Shown: positions 22,036-31,824, counted from the first letter of the stretch. The stretch is DNA of 34,141 bases from Devosia nanyangense (GCA_016213505.1 JACRAF010000062.1:1-34141), one strand, 5' to 3'. The notes: generated by a model from the letters alone, not told the origin. Numbers and translations: made by a program.

Positions 22036-23117
22036 CGCAGTTTCAGCGAGCTGAGCCCGATCAGCGCCAGAACGAACGAGATGATCCAGAACCGGATCAC
22101 CACCTGGCTTTCGGTCCACCCCATCATCTCGAAATGATGATGGATGGGCGCCATCTTGAAGACGCGCTTGCCGGTGAGCTTGAACGACACCACCTGGACG
22201 ATCACCGATACGGTTTCGAGCACGAACAGCCCACCGATGATGGCGAGGACGAGTTCGTGCTTGGTGGCCACAGCGATGGTGCCGAGAGCGCCGCCGAGGG
22301 CAAGCGAGCCGGTGTCGCCCATGAAGATCTGCGCCGGCGGGGCATTGAACCACAGGAAGCCCAGCCCCGCCCCGATCAGGGCGCCGCAGACCACCGAGAG
22401 TTCGGCGGTGCCCGGCACGAAGTTGATGAACAGATACTCCGAGAAGGTCGCCGAGCCGACGAGGTAGGCGATGAGCCCGAAGCAGGCGGCCGCGACCATC
22501 ACCGGCACGATGGCGAGGCCGTCGAGGCCGTCGGTGAGGTTCACCGAATTGCCCGCCGAGACGATCACGAAGCCAGCGAAGATGTAGAACCCGTAGTAGA
22601 GCGGCAGACCCGAGCCCTTGATGAACGGGAACATCAGCGAATGGGCGATCGCGGGGTCGGTGATCGAGGCGATGACATAGCCGGCGATCAGCGCCACCAC
22701 GCCTTCGATGGCGAGCCTCTGCCACCCGGCGAAGCCCTTGTGCGACATACGCTTGACCTTGAGGTAGTCGTCGTAGAGGCCGATCGCGCCGAAGCTGATG
22801 GTGACGAAGAGCACCGCCCAAACGTAGAGGTTGGCGAGGTTCGACCACAGCAGGATGGAACTCACCGCGCCGGCGAGGATCATCAGGCCGCCCATGGTGG
22901 GCGTACCCTTCTTGGTCAGCAAATGGCCCTGTGGGCCGTCCTCACGGATCGGCTGGCCCCCGCCCTGGCGGACGCGAAGCCCGGCAATCATGCCGGGGCC
23001 GAACAGAAACACGAAAAACAGCGCCGTCACTACGGCGCCGGCGGTCCTGAAGGTGATGTAGCGGAAGACGTTGAACGCTGTGAGGCTCTCGCCCAACTGG
23101 CCGAGTAAATACAGCAT
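22032..23117 (-). CDS. mraY: Phospho-MurNAc-pentapeptide translocase MraY
   Basis: This 361-residue integral membrane enzyme makes lipid I by moving phospho-MurNAc-pentapeptide to undecaprenyl phosphate. About ten membrane segments are visible. The family motifs are [17 protein letters not shown] (catalytic Asp pair), [21 protein letters not shown] and the HHHFE loop. The start [10 protein letters not shown] at 23117 is the usual N-terminus; the longer open frame upstream mirrors murF. The stop overlaps the end of the antisense PIN toxin gene by four bases. Confidence 0.97.
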   Translation of the reverse strand: MLYLLGQLGESLTAFNVFRYITFRTAGAVVTALFFVFLFGPGMIAGLRVRQGGGQPIREDGPQGHLLTKKGTPTMGGLMILAGAVSSILLWSNLANLYVWAVLFVTISFGAIGLYDDYLKVKRMSHKGFAGWQRLAIEGVVALIAGYVIASITDPAIAHSLMFPFIKGSGLPLYYGFYIFAGFVIVSAGNSVNLTDGLDGLAIVPVMVAAACFGLIAYLVGSATFSEYLFINFVPGTAELSVVCGALIGAGLGFLWFNAPPAQIFMGDTGSLALGGALGTIAVATKHELVLAIIGGLFVLETVSVIVQVVSFKLTGKRVFKMAPIHHHFEMMGWTESQVVIRFWIISFVLALIGLSSLKLR

Positions 23118-23136
23118 TCGCGCGCAGTCTCCGTCC

Positions 23137-24543
23137 CTAGGCCGGTGCCGAGAAGCGCTGCTTGATCGCATCAACGAGCAGTGCGAGGCGAACGCCTTTG
23201 GACCCTTTGACCATAACAGCGTCGCCGAATGCAAGGCTCTGGAGGATCGGCTCGGCCAGTTCCTCAATGCGGCGGGCATGGCCGGTCACGAGATCCTCAC
23301 CTAGCGCGTCGATGAGCGGTTCGATAGCTTTGCCAACAAGAAAAACCTTAGCGGCGCCAGTCTGAAGCACCGCGGCCTTCAACGATTGGTGAAGCTCGGC
23401 GCCTTGTGGCCCCAGCTCCAGCATGTCGCCGAGCACGAGCACCTTCTGCCCGCCGGGAGGCGCTGTGGACGCGAACACTTCCATCGCCGCGTTCATCGAG
23501 GCGACGTTGGCGTTGTAGCTCTCGTCGACCAGAAGCAGCGGTTTGTCCGGCGGGCCGAGGCGAGTGGTCTCGCCCCTCCCCCCCGGCGCGCCGAAATCGG
23601 CGAGTTCGCGGAGCGCAACATAGCGGTCAACCCCCGCCAGTCGTGCGACCGCGAGGGCAGCGGTAGCGTTGGCCACCATATGGCGGCCGCGCACCTGAAG
23701 GTTCAGGTCGAAGACATCAGCGCCATGCATGACGCGGGCGAAGGTCCGAGCGCCGGCGGCGTCGGGCGGCCCGATGCGCCAGTCGGCCTCCGCGTCATAG
23801 CCGTAGGTCACGATGTGCTCGATGCCGCACTCGCGCGCCTTGGCAAACAGCACATGCAGATAGTCGTGGTCGGCGTTGAGGACTGCAGTGCCCCCCGGCT
23901 CCAGCCCGAGGAAGATCTCGGCCTTGGCCTCGGCAATCTCGGTGACGGACTTGAAGAATTCGAGGTGCGCCGCGGCGACGGTGGTGATGACGGCGATGTG
24001 CGGGCGAACCAGCCAGGTCAGCGGCGTGATCTCGCCGGGGTGGTTCATGCCGATTTCGAACACGCCGAACTGCGTCTCGCGCGGCATGCGCGCCAGCATC
24101 AGCGGCACACCCCAATGGTTGTTGAAGCTCTTGATCGAGTAGTGGGTCCTGCCCGCCGCGGCGAGCACGGTGCGGATGGCCTCCTTGGTCGTGGTCTTGC
24201 CGGCGCTGCCGGTGACGGCGACGATAATCGCCTTGCTGCGAGTACGGGCGGCGCGCGCCATCGCCCGCAGCCCCTCGAGCGGATCGGGCACGACAATCAG
24301 CTGATCGCCGTCATGCGCCTTGAACCAGTCCTCGGAAACCAGCGCCGCTGCGGCTCCGGCGTTCAGCGCCGCCTCGACATAGTCGTGCCCGTCATGGCTG
24401 TCGCCCTTGATGGCGACGAACAGCGCGTCGTGTTCGATCTCGCGCGAGTCGATGGACACCGAACTCAGTGGACCATCCGAAAGGCCCTCGGGCCGGCCGC
24501 CGGTCGCGGCGACGGCTTCGGCAACGGTCCACAGTGGATGCAT
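23137..24543 (-). CDS. murF: UDP-MurNAc-tripeptide--D-Ala-D-Ala ligase
   Basis: This 468-residue Mur ligase adds the D-Ala-D-Ala dipeptide made by DdlB. The ATP loop GSAGKTTT lies at 112-119, followed by [18 protein letters not shown] and, in the last domain, [11 protein letters not shown] and VLGDMLELG. These are MurF signatures. Start ATG 24543 shares one base with the murE stop (TGATG), a coupled arrangement. It is followed after 19 bases by mraY. Confidence 0.97.
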   Translation of the reverse strand: MHPLWTVAEAVAATGGRPEGLSDGPLSSVSIDSREIEHDALFVAIKGDSHDGHDYVEAALNAGAAAALVSEDWFKAHDGDQLIVVPDPLEGLRAMARAARTRSKAIIVAVTGSAGKTTTKEAIRTVLAAAGRTHYSIKSFNNHWGVPLMLARMPRETQFGVFEIGMNHPGEITPLTWLVRPHIAVITTVAAAHLEFFKSVTEIAEAKAEIFLGLEPGGTAVLNADHDYLHVLFAKARECGIEHIVTYGYDAEADWRIGPPDAAGARTFARVMHGADVFDLNLQVRGRHMVANATAALAVARLAGVDRYVALRELADFGAPGGRGETTRLGPPDKPLLLVDESYNANVASMNAAMEVFASTAPPGGQKVLVLGDMLELGPQGAELHQSLKAAVLQTGAAKVFLVGKAIEPLIDALGEDLVTGHARRIEELAEPILQSLAFGDAVMVKGSKGVRLALLVDAIKQRFSAPA

Positions 24544-25982
24544 CAGCGGCCTTTCAACGTCTCCGCCACCACTTCGTGATCGGAGAAGTGGTGCTTGGTC
24601 GTGCCGACGATCTGATAGTCCTCGTGGCCCTTGCCGGCAATCAGCAGCACATCGCCAGGCTGCAGGTCGGCGATGGCCGCCTCGATGGCGGCGCGGCGGT
24701 CGCCGACTTCGCGCGCGGCCGGCACCGCGGCGAGGATTTCGGCGCGGATGGAGGCTGCATTCTCGGTGCGAGGATTGTCGTCGGTGACAATGACGTGGTC
24801 GGCCATGCGGCCGGCGATCTCGCCCATCATCGGACGCTTGCCCTTGTCGCGGTCGCCGCCGGCGCCGAAGACGACATGGAGCCTGCTTCTCGCATATGGA
24901 CGCAGCGCCGCCAGGGCGGACTCGAGCGCCACCGGCTTGTGGGCGTAGTCGACGAAGATCGCGGCGCCGTTGTGCTCGGCGACCAGCTCGAGCCGGCCGC
25001 GCGCGCCCTTGAGGTGGGAGAGCGATGCCAGAGCCTTGTCCTGCGGCGCGCCGGTCGCCATGGCGAGGCCAAGCGCAACGAGCGCGTTGCTGGCCTGGAA
25101 CGCCCCGGTCAGCGGCAGGTGGAAACTCGCCTCCTCGCCGACCAGCTTGCCGGTGACGCGCTGGCCGTAGCCCTCGTCGACCGTCGAGAGGTTTTCGAAC
25201 CAGGCGCCCTCGCGCCCGACCGTCATCAGCGTCACGCCGCGATCGAGCGCAGCGAACATAAAGGGCTCGTATTCGGGGTCGTCGACATTGACCACCGCCG
25301 CACCGCCATCGACGATGAGGTCGGTGAAGAGCCGCACCTTCGCGTCGCGATAGGCCGCCATGTCGAGGTGGTAGTCCAGATGCTCGCGGCTGAGATTGCT
25401 GAAGCCCACCGCACTGAATCGAACCCCGTCGACGCGGCGCTGGTCGAGCCCCTGGCTCGAGGCCTCCATGGCGACATGGTCGATGCCCTGCGCCCTGAGA
25501 TGTCCGAGATCGCGATGCAGCGACAGCGCATCGGGTGTCGTGAGTTCGCCGGGAACGAGACCGGCGGCGGTCTCGATCCCCACGGTACCGAGGCTGGCGG
25601 CGCTGAACCCGCAGGCGGCCCATATCTGCCGGACGAACGAGACGATTGAGGATTTGCCGTTGGTGCCGGTGACGCCGACGACCGTTTCGGGCTGCGGAGC
25701 GAACTGCATGGCGGCGGCACGTGCATAGGCACGACGCACGTCGCTGACGATGATGACGGGCATGGCCGGATCGGCGCCGGGCGCGCGATCGGTGATCATC
25801 GCTACCGCTCCGCGCGACTTTGCCTGTGCCGCAAAAGCGTCGCCGTGGACGCGCGTGCCCGGCACGGCAAAGAACGCCTCGCCCGGCAGGATGGCGCGGC
25901 TGTCGGCGTTGACGCCTTCGACATCGATCCTCGGAACCGCGCCGCCGGCGCCTTCCAGCAACTCTTTGAGTGCGAATGACAC
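24543..25982 (-). CDS. murE: UDP-MurNAc-L-Ala-D-Glu--meso-DAP ligase
   Basis: This Mur ligase adds the third stem-peptide residue. The DNPR motif (402-405) is the signature for meso-diaminopimelate selection, so the cell wall is of the DAP type. The ATP loop is GTNGKSS at 106-112, followed by ELTTPDAL, EASSQGL and YAHKPVALE. I chose GTG at 25982 (479 residues) because it puts the N-terminal DSR motif at about residue 27, as in E. coli MurE, and it lies 25 bases after the ftsI stop. An ATG at 26039 would add 19 residues and overlap ftsI by 32 bases. Confidence 0.95.
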   Translation of the reverse strand: MSFALKELLEGAGGAVPRIDVEGVNADSRAILPGEAFFAVPGTRVHGDAFAAQAKSRGAVAMITDRAPGADPAMPVIIVSDVRRAYARAAAMQFAPQPETVVGVTGTNGKSSIVSFVRQIWAACGFSAASLGTVGIETAAGLVPGELTTPDALSLHRDLGHLRAQGIDHVAMEASSQGLDQRRVDGVRFSAVGFSNLSREHLDYHLDMAAYRDAKVRLFTDLIVDGGAAVVNVDDPEYEPFMFAALDRGVTLMTVGREGAWFENLSTVDEGYGQRVTGKLVGEEASFHLPLTGAFQASNALVALGLAMATGAPQDKALASLSHLKGARGRLELVAEHNGAAIFVDYAHKPVALESALAALRPYARSRLHVVFGAGGDRDKGKRPMMGEIAGRMADHVIVTDDNPRTENAASIRAEILAAVPAAREVGDRRAAIEAAIADLQPGDVLLIAGKGHEDYQIVGTTKHHFSDHEVVAETLKGR

Positions 25983-26007
25983 GGGAGCGATATCCTCGAG
26001 GATTGCG

Positions 26008-27714
26008 TTAGCGGAGTTCGACCGGGACAAGCTCGTCATCCAGCATTGGGTTGAAATCAGGGCTGATGCCCAGCATCGGCGCCACCCGCTGAATAATGCG
26101 GCCGGTCGCCTCGCCGGCGTTCCAGCCGGCGGTGGTGCCCGATTGTGCATTCTCGGCACGGGGACTGTCCACGATGACCACCATGGCGTAGCGCGGATTG
26201 TCGAGCGGGAAGGCCGAAGCGAAGACGTTGAAATTGGCGCCGGTGGTATAGCGGCCGTTGACGACCTTTTCGGCCGTACCGGTCTTGCCGCCGGTGCGAT
26301 ACCCCAGCGCGAACTTGTTCATGCGCGAGCCCGAGCCTTCGAGCGCGTTGAGGCGCATGAGGTAGCGCATTTCCTGGCTGGTTTTCTCCGAAACCACCTG
26401 CTCATAGGTCTTCCTGGCGTCTTCGAGGCTCCGCCTGTAGAGCGTCGGGGTGACCATGTAACCGTCATTGGCGAAGGCCGCCATGGCCCTGAGCATATGC
26501 ATCGGCGAGACCGACAGGCCGTGTCCGAAGGCGGCAGTGGCCGCGACGATCTCGGAGAATTTCGCCGGCACCACGGGGTTGCGCTTTTCCGGCAGCTCCA
26601 GCGGCACCGTCTTGTCGAAGCCGAGCCTGGTGAGGAATGCGCGAAACGTGTCTTTGCCCATCGCCTGCATGATGTGGATGGCGCCGACGTTGGAGGAGTA
26701 TTTGTAGACTTCCGGCAGAGTCAGAATACGGTGCTTGCCGTGGAAATCATCGATGGTGAAGCGCCCGAAGCGCACGCCAAAGCGGGCGTCGAAGCTATCG
26801 GTGATCCTGACCTTGCCGCTGTCGAGAGCGCCGGCGATGGTCACCGACTTCATCGACGAGCCGAGTTCGTAGATGCCGGCGGTGATGCGGTTGAAGCTGT
26901 CCTTCTGGAGCGCCGTTACAGGATTGTTCGGGTCGAAATCCGGCAGCGAAACGAGGCCGACGATCTCGCCGGTGTGGATGTCCATCATCACGCCAGCCGC
27001 CGCGACGGCCTGGTAGCGGGTCAATGCGTCGGTCAGCACGTCGTGCATGACGTGCTGCACCCTCAGATCGACCGAGAGATTGACCGGCGCCAGTTCGTTG
27101 CCGCGCGCCAGGCCCAGCGACTGAAGCAGCGCGACGGAGTCGTTGTCCATCGACTTCTCGATGCCCGCGATGCCCTGATTGTCGATGTTGACGGCGCCGA
27201 GGATGTGCGAGGCCTCGTTGCCGCCGGGATAGAACCGCTTGCTCTCGGTGACGAAATCGAGCCCGGGAATGCCGAGCTGCATGATCTTGTCTTCGATCTC
27301 CGGGGTCAGCTCGCGCTTGACCCAGACGAAGCCCTTGTCGCCGGTGAGGCGTCCGCGCAGCCAATCCTCGTTGAGGTCGGGCAGGACGGAGTGGATGGCA
27401 CTCGCCGCCTCATTGACGTCGATGATCCGGCGCGGCTCGGCGAACAGCGACGGCACACGGATATCAACGGCGAGTTCGAGCCCGTTGCGATCGAGGAGCG
27501 CGGGGCGGGTCGCGGTGATGAGGTCGCGCGTTTGTCCTTCGATGGTGGTGTCCTGGACGACGAGGCCGAGCTGGATCAGGCGTCCGGCGACGGCGCCGAA
27601 CATCAGGATCAGCGCCACCACCACCCAACGGATGCGAGCCTTGGTCAGGTGACGGCGGGTCTTCTGCGCGCCGTCGAGTGCGATCGCGGCGCCGCCTTCG
27701 GTGATCGCCGCCAT
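26008..27714 (-). CDS. ftsI: Septal peptidoglycan transpeptidase FtsI (PBP3)
   Basis: This is the class B penicillin-binding protein that cross-links septal peptidoglycan with FtsW. The 568-residue product has a cytoplasmic basic tail, one membrane anchor (about 29-48), a dimerisation or pedestal domain, and the transpeptidase domain. Its three active-site motifs are SSMK with nucleophile Ser286, SSN at 340-342 and KTG at 477-479. Length is normal. Its ATG shares one base with the ftsL stop (TGATG). Sequence upstream of 27714 in the same frame mirrors ftsL and is not part of the gene. Confidence 0.97.
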   Translation of the reverse strand: MAAITEGGAAIALDGAQKTRRHLTKARIRWVVVALILMFGAVAGRLIQLGLVVQDTTIEGQTRDLITATRPALLDRNGLELAVDIRVPSLFAEPRRIIDVNEAASAIHSVLPDLNEDWLRGRLTGDKGFVWVKRELTPEIEDKIMQLGIPGLDFVTESKRFYPGGNEASHILGAVNIDNQGIAGIEKSMDNDSVALLQSLGLARGNELAPVNLSVDLRVQHVMHDVLTDALTRYQAVAAAGVMMDIHTGEIVGLVSLPDFDPNNPVTALQKDSFNRITAGIYELGSSMKSVTIAGALDSGKVRITDSFDARFGVRFGRFTIDDFHGKHRILTLPEVYKYSSNVGAIHIMQAMGKDTFRAFLTRLGFDKTVPLELPEKRNPVVPAKFSEIVAATAAFGHGLSVSPMHMLRAMAAFANDGYMVTPTLYRRSLEDARKTYEQVVSEKTSQEMRYLMRLNALEGSGSRMNKFALGYRTGGKTGTAEKVVNGRYTTGANFNVFASAFPLDNPRYAMVVIVDSPRAENAQSGTTAGWNAGEATGRIIQRVAPMLGISPDFNPMLDDELVPVELR

Positions 27715-28091
27715 CAGTTGGACTCCGAGATGATCTGCTGGATCGGATCGACGCCGGAGTTGAGCGACTCGAACAACGAGTCGAGCGCCAGCGCGTCGGG
27801 CGCCGTGAGCCGCAGCGGCAGCACCTCGAAACGGCCGAACTGATCCTGCGCCAGGTTCTGCAGGTTGAGCTCGGCGACGTGCCGCGCGACGATTGGCGCG
27901 ACATTGGCCGGCTGGTTGAGGAAGGCCCAGTCGGCCTTGAGCAGCGACAGGTCGGCCTGCTGCCGCTCGATCTGGCGCTGGATCGCGGCCTTTTCCGCCG
28001 CGGTCTCCGACACCGAGTATTTGAGGGCATAGACGCCGATCAGCGCGAAGATGCTGGTGCACACGAAGACGATGTTGAGGGTGCGGATCAT
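27714..28091 (-). CDS. ftsL: Cell division protein FtsL
   Basis: This small bitopic protein scaffolds FtsQ and activates FtsW-FtsI. It has 125 residues: a very short cytoplasmic tail, one membrane segment (about 5-24), then a periplasmic coiled coil (TAAEKAAIQRQIERQQADL) and a PANV-containing tail. Primary sequence is poorly conserved in this family, so the call rests on topology and position between rsmH and ftsI. ATG 28091 overlaps the rsmH stop by four bases. Confidence 0.9.
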   Translation of the reverse strand: MIRTLNIVFVCTSIFALIGVYALKYSVSETAAEKAAIQRQIERQQADLSLLKADWAFLNQPANVAPIVARHVAELNLQNLAQDQFGRFEVLPLRLTAPDALALDSLFESLNSGVDPIQQIISESN

Positions 28092-29152
28092 GCCGCACCC
28101 GAAAAGCGTGGCACGCCGAGGCCGGCAAAGCTCACTGACCGCGCCGGGGCGGACGAGCGGCGCGCGCTGCGCAGCGTCGCCGAACGGGCCCGTGGGTTGC
28201 GCGCGGTCTCGGCGGACGATGCCTTGACGGATTTGGCCACATCGACCCAGCGGCGCTCCTCGGCGACCACCTGCGGCAGGTGCCGCGACTGCGTCGGTCC
28301 GCCCTTGCCGGGGTCGAAGAAGCGTTTGACGATACGGTCCTCGAGCGAATGAAAGGTGACCACCGCGAGCCGCCCGCCTTCGCCGAGCAGCCGCTCGCTG
28401 GCGAACAGCCCCTCGACCAGTTGGCCGAATTCGTCGTTCACCGCGATGCGGAGCGCCTGGAAGCTGCGCGTCGCCGGATGGGCATCTCCGGGCTTGCGAC
28501 CGATGGCCTTCTCGATCAGCCGGGCGAGTTCCGTGGTGGTCGCGATCGGCTGCGCCGCGCGCGCCGCGACGATCGAATGCGCGATACGGCGAGACTTGCG
28601 CTCCTCGCCATAGGCAAAAAGCAGGTTGGCGAGATCGGCCTCGTCGAGCGAGTTGACCAGATCGGCTGCGCTCTCGCCCTCCCCCGCCATGCGCATGTCG
28701 AGCGGACCTTCGCGCATGAAAGAGAAGCCGCGGTCGGCCTCGTCGAGCTGCATCGAGGAGACGCCGATGTCGAGCACCACGCCATCGACGGGACCGTGGG
28801 CGAGTTGATCCAGCTCGGCAAAAGCCCCCGCCACGAAGCTGAATCGACTCGGAAATTGCTGTTTCAGCGCGTCGGCGAAGGGCATCACCGACGGGTCGCG
28901 ATCGATGCCGACGACCGACGCCCCCGCCTCGAGCAGGGCCCGCGAATAGCCGCCGGCGCCAAACGTGCCGTCGACGATGCGGGCGCCATCGAGCGGGGTC
29001 AGCGCGGCAAGCACCTCGTCGAGGAGAACCGGCACATGCGGCGCGTTCTGCTCGCTGGCGACCGGCTTGGCCATCTCGGAACGCAACTCCACCCCGGCAG
29101 AGCCGGTACCGAACTGAACCCGCACTTTGTCCGAGCGCGGTTGAGATTCCAT
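28088..29152 (-). CDS. rsmH: 16S rRNA (cytosine-1402-N4) methyltransferase RsmH
   Basis: This SAM-dependent enzyme (formerly MraW) methylates C1402 of 16S rRNA. It shows HVPVLLDEVL, SAM motif I DGTFGAGGYS (61-70), DIGVSSMQLD, RSFQALRIAVN and VVTFHSLEDRIVK. These are family signatures. From ATG 29152 it has 354 residues. An ATG at 29074 would remove 26 poorly conserved residues and has a GGAG site 12 bases upstream, so the start is open. It is normally preceded by mraZ. Here a toxin gene ends 25 bases upstream instead. Confidence 0.96.
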   Translation of the reverse strand: MESQPRSDKVRVQFGTGSAGVELRSEMAKPVASEQNAPHVPVLLDEVLAALTPLDGARIVDGTFGAGGYSRALLEAGASVVGIDRDPSVMPFADALKQQFPSRFSFVAGAFAELDQLAHGPVDGVVLDIGVSSMQLDEADRGFSFMREGPLDMRMAGEGESAADLVNSLDEADLANLLFAYGEERKSRRIAHSIVAARAAQPIATTTELARLIEKAIGRKPGDAHPATRSFQALRIAVNDEFGQLVEGLFASERLLGEGGRLAVVTFHSLEDRIVKRFFDPGKGGPTQSRHLPQVVAEERRWVDVAKSVKASSAETARNPRARSATLRSARRSSAPARSVSFAGLGVPRFSGAA

Positions 29153-29177
29153 TAAGCAAGCCGGGGCGGCGGGGCGG

Positions 29178-29576
29178 CTAGACCCAGTTTTCGACCTTGA
29201 GCCCGGGCATGCGATCGAACTCGCGCCGGTTGTTGGTCACGAGCGTCAGACCAAGCGAGCGGGCGTGAGCGCCGATGAGTAGGTCGTTCGACCCCACGGG
29301 CGTGCCGGCCCGTCGGAGTGCGGCACGGATGTCCCCATAATGCTGTGCGGCCGCCGCATCGAAATCAACGATCTCCAGGTCGGCAACAAAGCCGTCGAGT
29401 TCGCGCCGGTTGGCCGCCTGTGGGTCCGAATTCTCAACGCCAAAGTGCAGTTCCGCCAGCGCGACGGTCGAAATGCAGACCGTCTCGCCCGCCACCTCCG
29501 CTCGCTTGTTGAGCTCGGGATGGCGCTTCGACATCAGATAGATGCAGATATCCGCATCGAGCATGAACTCAATCAT
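29178..29576 (-). CDS. vapC: VapC-type PIN-domain ribonuclease toxin
   Basis: This 132-residue PIN-domain protein is probably a Mg-dependent RNase that blocks translation when freed from its antitoxin. Expected acidic residues are present: Asp7 (MLDADICIYL), Glu42 (ALAELHFG) and Asp98 (SNDLLIGAHA). The end LVTNNRREFDRMPGLKVENW matches the VapC/FitB group. Length is normal and the frame is intact. It overlaps the antitoxin by eight bases. It lies on the same strand as the division cluster, 25 bases before rsmH, so its transcript may run into rsmH-ftsL-ftsI. It sits where mraZ is expected. Confidence 0.93.
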   Translation of the reverse strand: MIEFMLDADICIYLMSKRHPELNKRAEVAGETVCISTVALAELHFGVENSDPQAANRRELDGFVADLEIVDFDAAAAQHYGDIRAALRRAGTPVGSNDLLIGAHARSLGLTLVTNNRREFDRMPGLKVENWV

Positions 29577-29823
29577 CGAACGAGACGTCGTCAGGTTGGA
29601 GCAGATCGCGGTCGTCGATCGAAAAGTCCTCGGACAGCGTGGTGGGGCGAGCGAAATACGCGGCCCAGTCCTTCCCTTTCTTGCGGGCCGGTACGAGGAC
29701 GCGCGTGTTGCCTTCGACAATCACCTCGACCTCTGTCACCTCGGGCGGAAACTCCGCTGCTTTGGGCAGGCGCACAGCCTGGCTACGATTGCTGCGAAAG
29801 ACGTTTGCGATCTTCGCCTCCAT
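29569..29823 (-). CDS. vapB: VapB-type antitoxin, AbrB-like DNA-binding fold
   Basis: This 84-residue protein has the swapped-hairpin AbrB/MazE-type N-terminus (AKIANVFRSNRSQAVRLPKAAEF), which binds DNA, and an acidic tail (EDFSIDDRDLLQPDDVSFDD) that should neutralise VapC. It differs in family from the Phd-type antitoxin at 21397. The ATG at 29823 lies at the end of a perfect 25-base palindrome, so protein binding there would block both transcription and ribosome access. The frame extends upstream into rnpB but has no family-like sequence there. Confidence 0.92.
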   Translation of the reverse strand: MEAKIANVFRSNRSQAVRLPKAAEFPPEVTEVEVIVEGNTRVLVPARKKGKDWAAYFARPTTLSEDFSIDDRDLLQPDDVSFDD

Positions 29824-29870
29824 GTATATCCCAGTGGGATATACATACGCCTCCCACCGCCGCACCTCAA
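29822..29870 (-). promoter_or_regulatory. vapBC promoter and palindromic operator
   Basis: Bases 29822-29846 form a perfect palindrome with 12-base arms (ATGTATATCCCA and its complement) around one central base. It covers part of the vapB start codon. On the minus strand TTGAGG (complement of 29865-29870) and TATGTA (complement of 29842-29847) are 17 bases apart, placing the -10 box inside the palindrome. This is the usual layout for autorepression by a VapBC complex. The promoter lies directly after the RNase P RNA. Confidence 0.7.
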
Positions 29871-29877
29871 GGCAAGT

Positions 29878-30270
<393 letters not shown>

Positions 30271-30275
30271 AGGGC

Positions 30276-30304
30276 TATGTGCGGGCGAAAGCCCCCGACG
30301 TCAA
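30276..30304 (-). promoter_or_regulatory. rnpB promoter
   Basis: On the minus strand TTGACG (complement of 30299-30304) and CACATA (complement of 30276-30281) are 17 bases apart. The predicted start near 30269 agrees with the P1 helix of RNase P RNA. The TGA of the -35 box is also the stop codon of the upstream J-domain gene. Confidence 0.6.
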
Positions 30305-31017
30305 GCGCTGGGCCTGGGCGGCGGCAGCTTGATGATCTTGTTGTAGGCGTGGTTGATCGCCTGCATCCGCGCCGTGGCGATGTCGATCAGCTCCTCCGGC
30401 ACGCCCTTGGCGATCAGCCGGTCGGGGTGGTGTTCGGCGACGAGAAGCCGGTAGACGCGCCTGACCTCGTCGCGATCGGCGCCTGGCATCAGCCCGAGGA
30501 CGAGATATGGATCGACACCGGTATCGAGGACCACGTGCTGCGACGCCAGCTGCTCGAACCGCGCATCGTCGAAGCCGAAGATGTCGCTGACGTGCTTGAG
30601 GTAGTCGAGCTCGGCCTCGTGGATCATGCCGTCGGCCGAAGCGATGTAGAACAGCCCGTCGAGCACATGCTCCAGCGTCTCCGGCGTGCGGGCGAAGAAC
30701 CGCCCGATCTTTTTGGCATAGGCCTCGTAGCCGGCGACGTCCTGCTGAGCGAGCTTGAAGACCCGGTCGACCTGCTGCTCGATGGCGGGCGGGATATCGA
30801 CGGTGCGCTGGAAGGCCCGCAGTTCCGAGACGGTGACGACGCCATCGGCCACCGCCATCTTCGCCGAGAGCGCGATCAGGGCCAGCGTGAAGGCCGCATC
30901 CCTGCCGCCGGGCAGCCAGGTATCGGGGTCGAGCACATTGGCGAGCGAGCCGGCGACCCCGGTGCGGTCGCTGACCGAACCAACGATTTCAGCGAGCCGC
31001 TGCCAGACCGACGCCAT
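30301..31017 (-). CDS. DjlA-like protein: TerB-type domain plus J domain
   Basis: This 238-residue protein has an N-terminal helical TerB-like domain (about 40-155, with AVADGVVTVSEL and ASADGMIHEAEL repeats, each placing acidic residues after an ADG) and a C-terminal J domain (about 168-235). The HPD tripeptide at 197-199 stimulates the ATPase of DnaK. The arrangement matches DjlA-type co-chaperones. It lacks the N-terminal membrane anchor of E. coli DjlA, so it is probably soluble. The gene symbol is left blank for that reason. Its stop codon forms part of the rnpB promoter. Confidence 0.9.
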   Translation of the reverse strand: MASVWQRLAEIVGSVSDRTGVAGSLANVLDPDTWLPGGRDAAFTLALIALSAKMAVADGVVTVSELRAFQRTVDIPPAIEQQVDRVFKLAQQDVAGYEAYAKKIGRFFARTPETLEHVLDGLFYIASADGMIHEAELDYLKHVSDIFGFDDARFEQLASQHVVLDTGVDPYLVLGLMPGADRDEVRRVYRLLVAEHHPDRLIAKGVPEELIDIATARMQAINHAYNKIIKLPPPRPSA

Positions 31018-31065
31018 CGTCCTGCTCCGTTTCGCGGCGGACCATAGACGGCCGCCCGAAGCGGG

Positions 31066-31824
31066 TCAAAACAGCGGGAAATCGGCCGTATCGCCGTCGT
31101 GTTCGAGCAGCCAGAGCAGGCGGGCGCGGCGGGCGGCGCGAGAATCGTTGGGGCCGTCGCTGAGGTAGAACCCATCCGGATCGTAGGTGCCGGAGGTGGT
31201 CTCGACGGTCACCGTTGCACTGCTGGCGTCGGCCGTGTCGCCGCCTTCGAGGATGCCCCGGCGCTCGAGATATTGGCGCAGCGTTTCGGTGTCCCAGTTG
31301 GCGGAATCGTCGACGATGTTCGCCGGTGGAACGGCGGCCGGCGTCGCGTCGATCGAAGCCTCGCGGGTGGCGAGAGCCGCCTCGTCGACGATGACCGGCG
31401 GCTGCGTGGTCGCCGGGGCCACCGGAGTCGCCGGTTTGGACGCGCCAAGCGGCCGTGCCCAGGATGGGAACGGCATCGGCGCCACCGGATCGATGGACGC
31501 CACCTGGGTCGTCTCGCTGGTGGCGCTGAGCTTGGCGGCACCGGAGGTTTCGCCGGAGATGTAGTCGGGCAAGACCTTGCCCGTGCCAAGGAGCTTTTCG
31601 ACCGGGTCAACCGGCAGAGGCGCGCCGGCCGGCGTGATGATCACGCCGGTCGCGGTCTTGGTCGTCGTCACCGAGGCGGTCTTGACCGGTTCGGTGGTCG
31701 AGGTCAGGACCGCCGCCTTGTTGTCGCCGATGCGACCGGTGAGGAAATCCGCGGAAGGGACGGCGAGGACGACCGCGAGGCCGGTCCAGGCGAGGCCCCA
31801 GGTGATTTTCGAATTGAGTCTCAT
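31066..31824 (-). CDS. Membrane-anchored or exported protein of unknown function
   Basis: The 252-residue protein starts with a basic tip and a hydrophobic segment (about 8-24) acting as signal or anchor. A long low-complexity part rich in Thr, Ala, Pro and Val follows (about 35-170). The compact end (about 175-252) holds WDTETLRQYLERRGIL and a Tyr- and Asp-rich tail with SRAARRARLLWLLEH. It has no enzyme motif. The C-terminal region looks like the conserved, functional part. Position between sahR-metF and the J-domain gene gives no clear role. Confidence 0.75.
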   Translation of the reverse strand: MRLNSKITWGLAWTGLAVVLAVPSADFLTGRIGDNKAAVLTSTTEPVKTASVTTTKTATGVIITPAGAPLPVDPVEKLLGTGKVLPDYISGETSGAAKLSATSETTQVASIDPVAPMPFPSWARPLGASKPATPVAPATTQPPVIVDEAALATREASIDATPAAVPPANIVDDSANWDTETLRQYLERRGILEGGDTADASSATVTVETTSGTYDPDGFYLSDGPNDSRAARRARLLWLLEHDGDTADFPLF

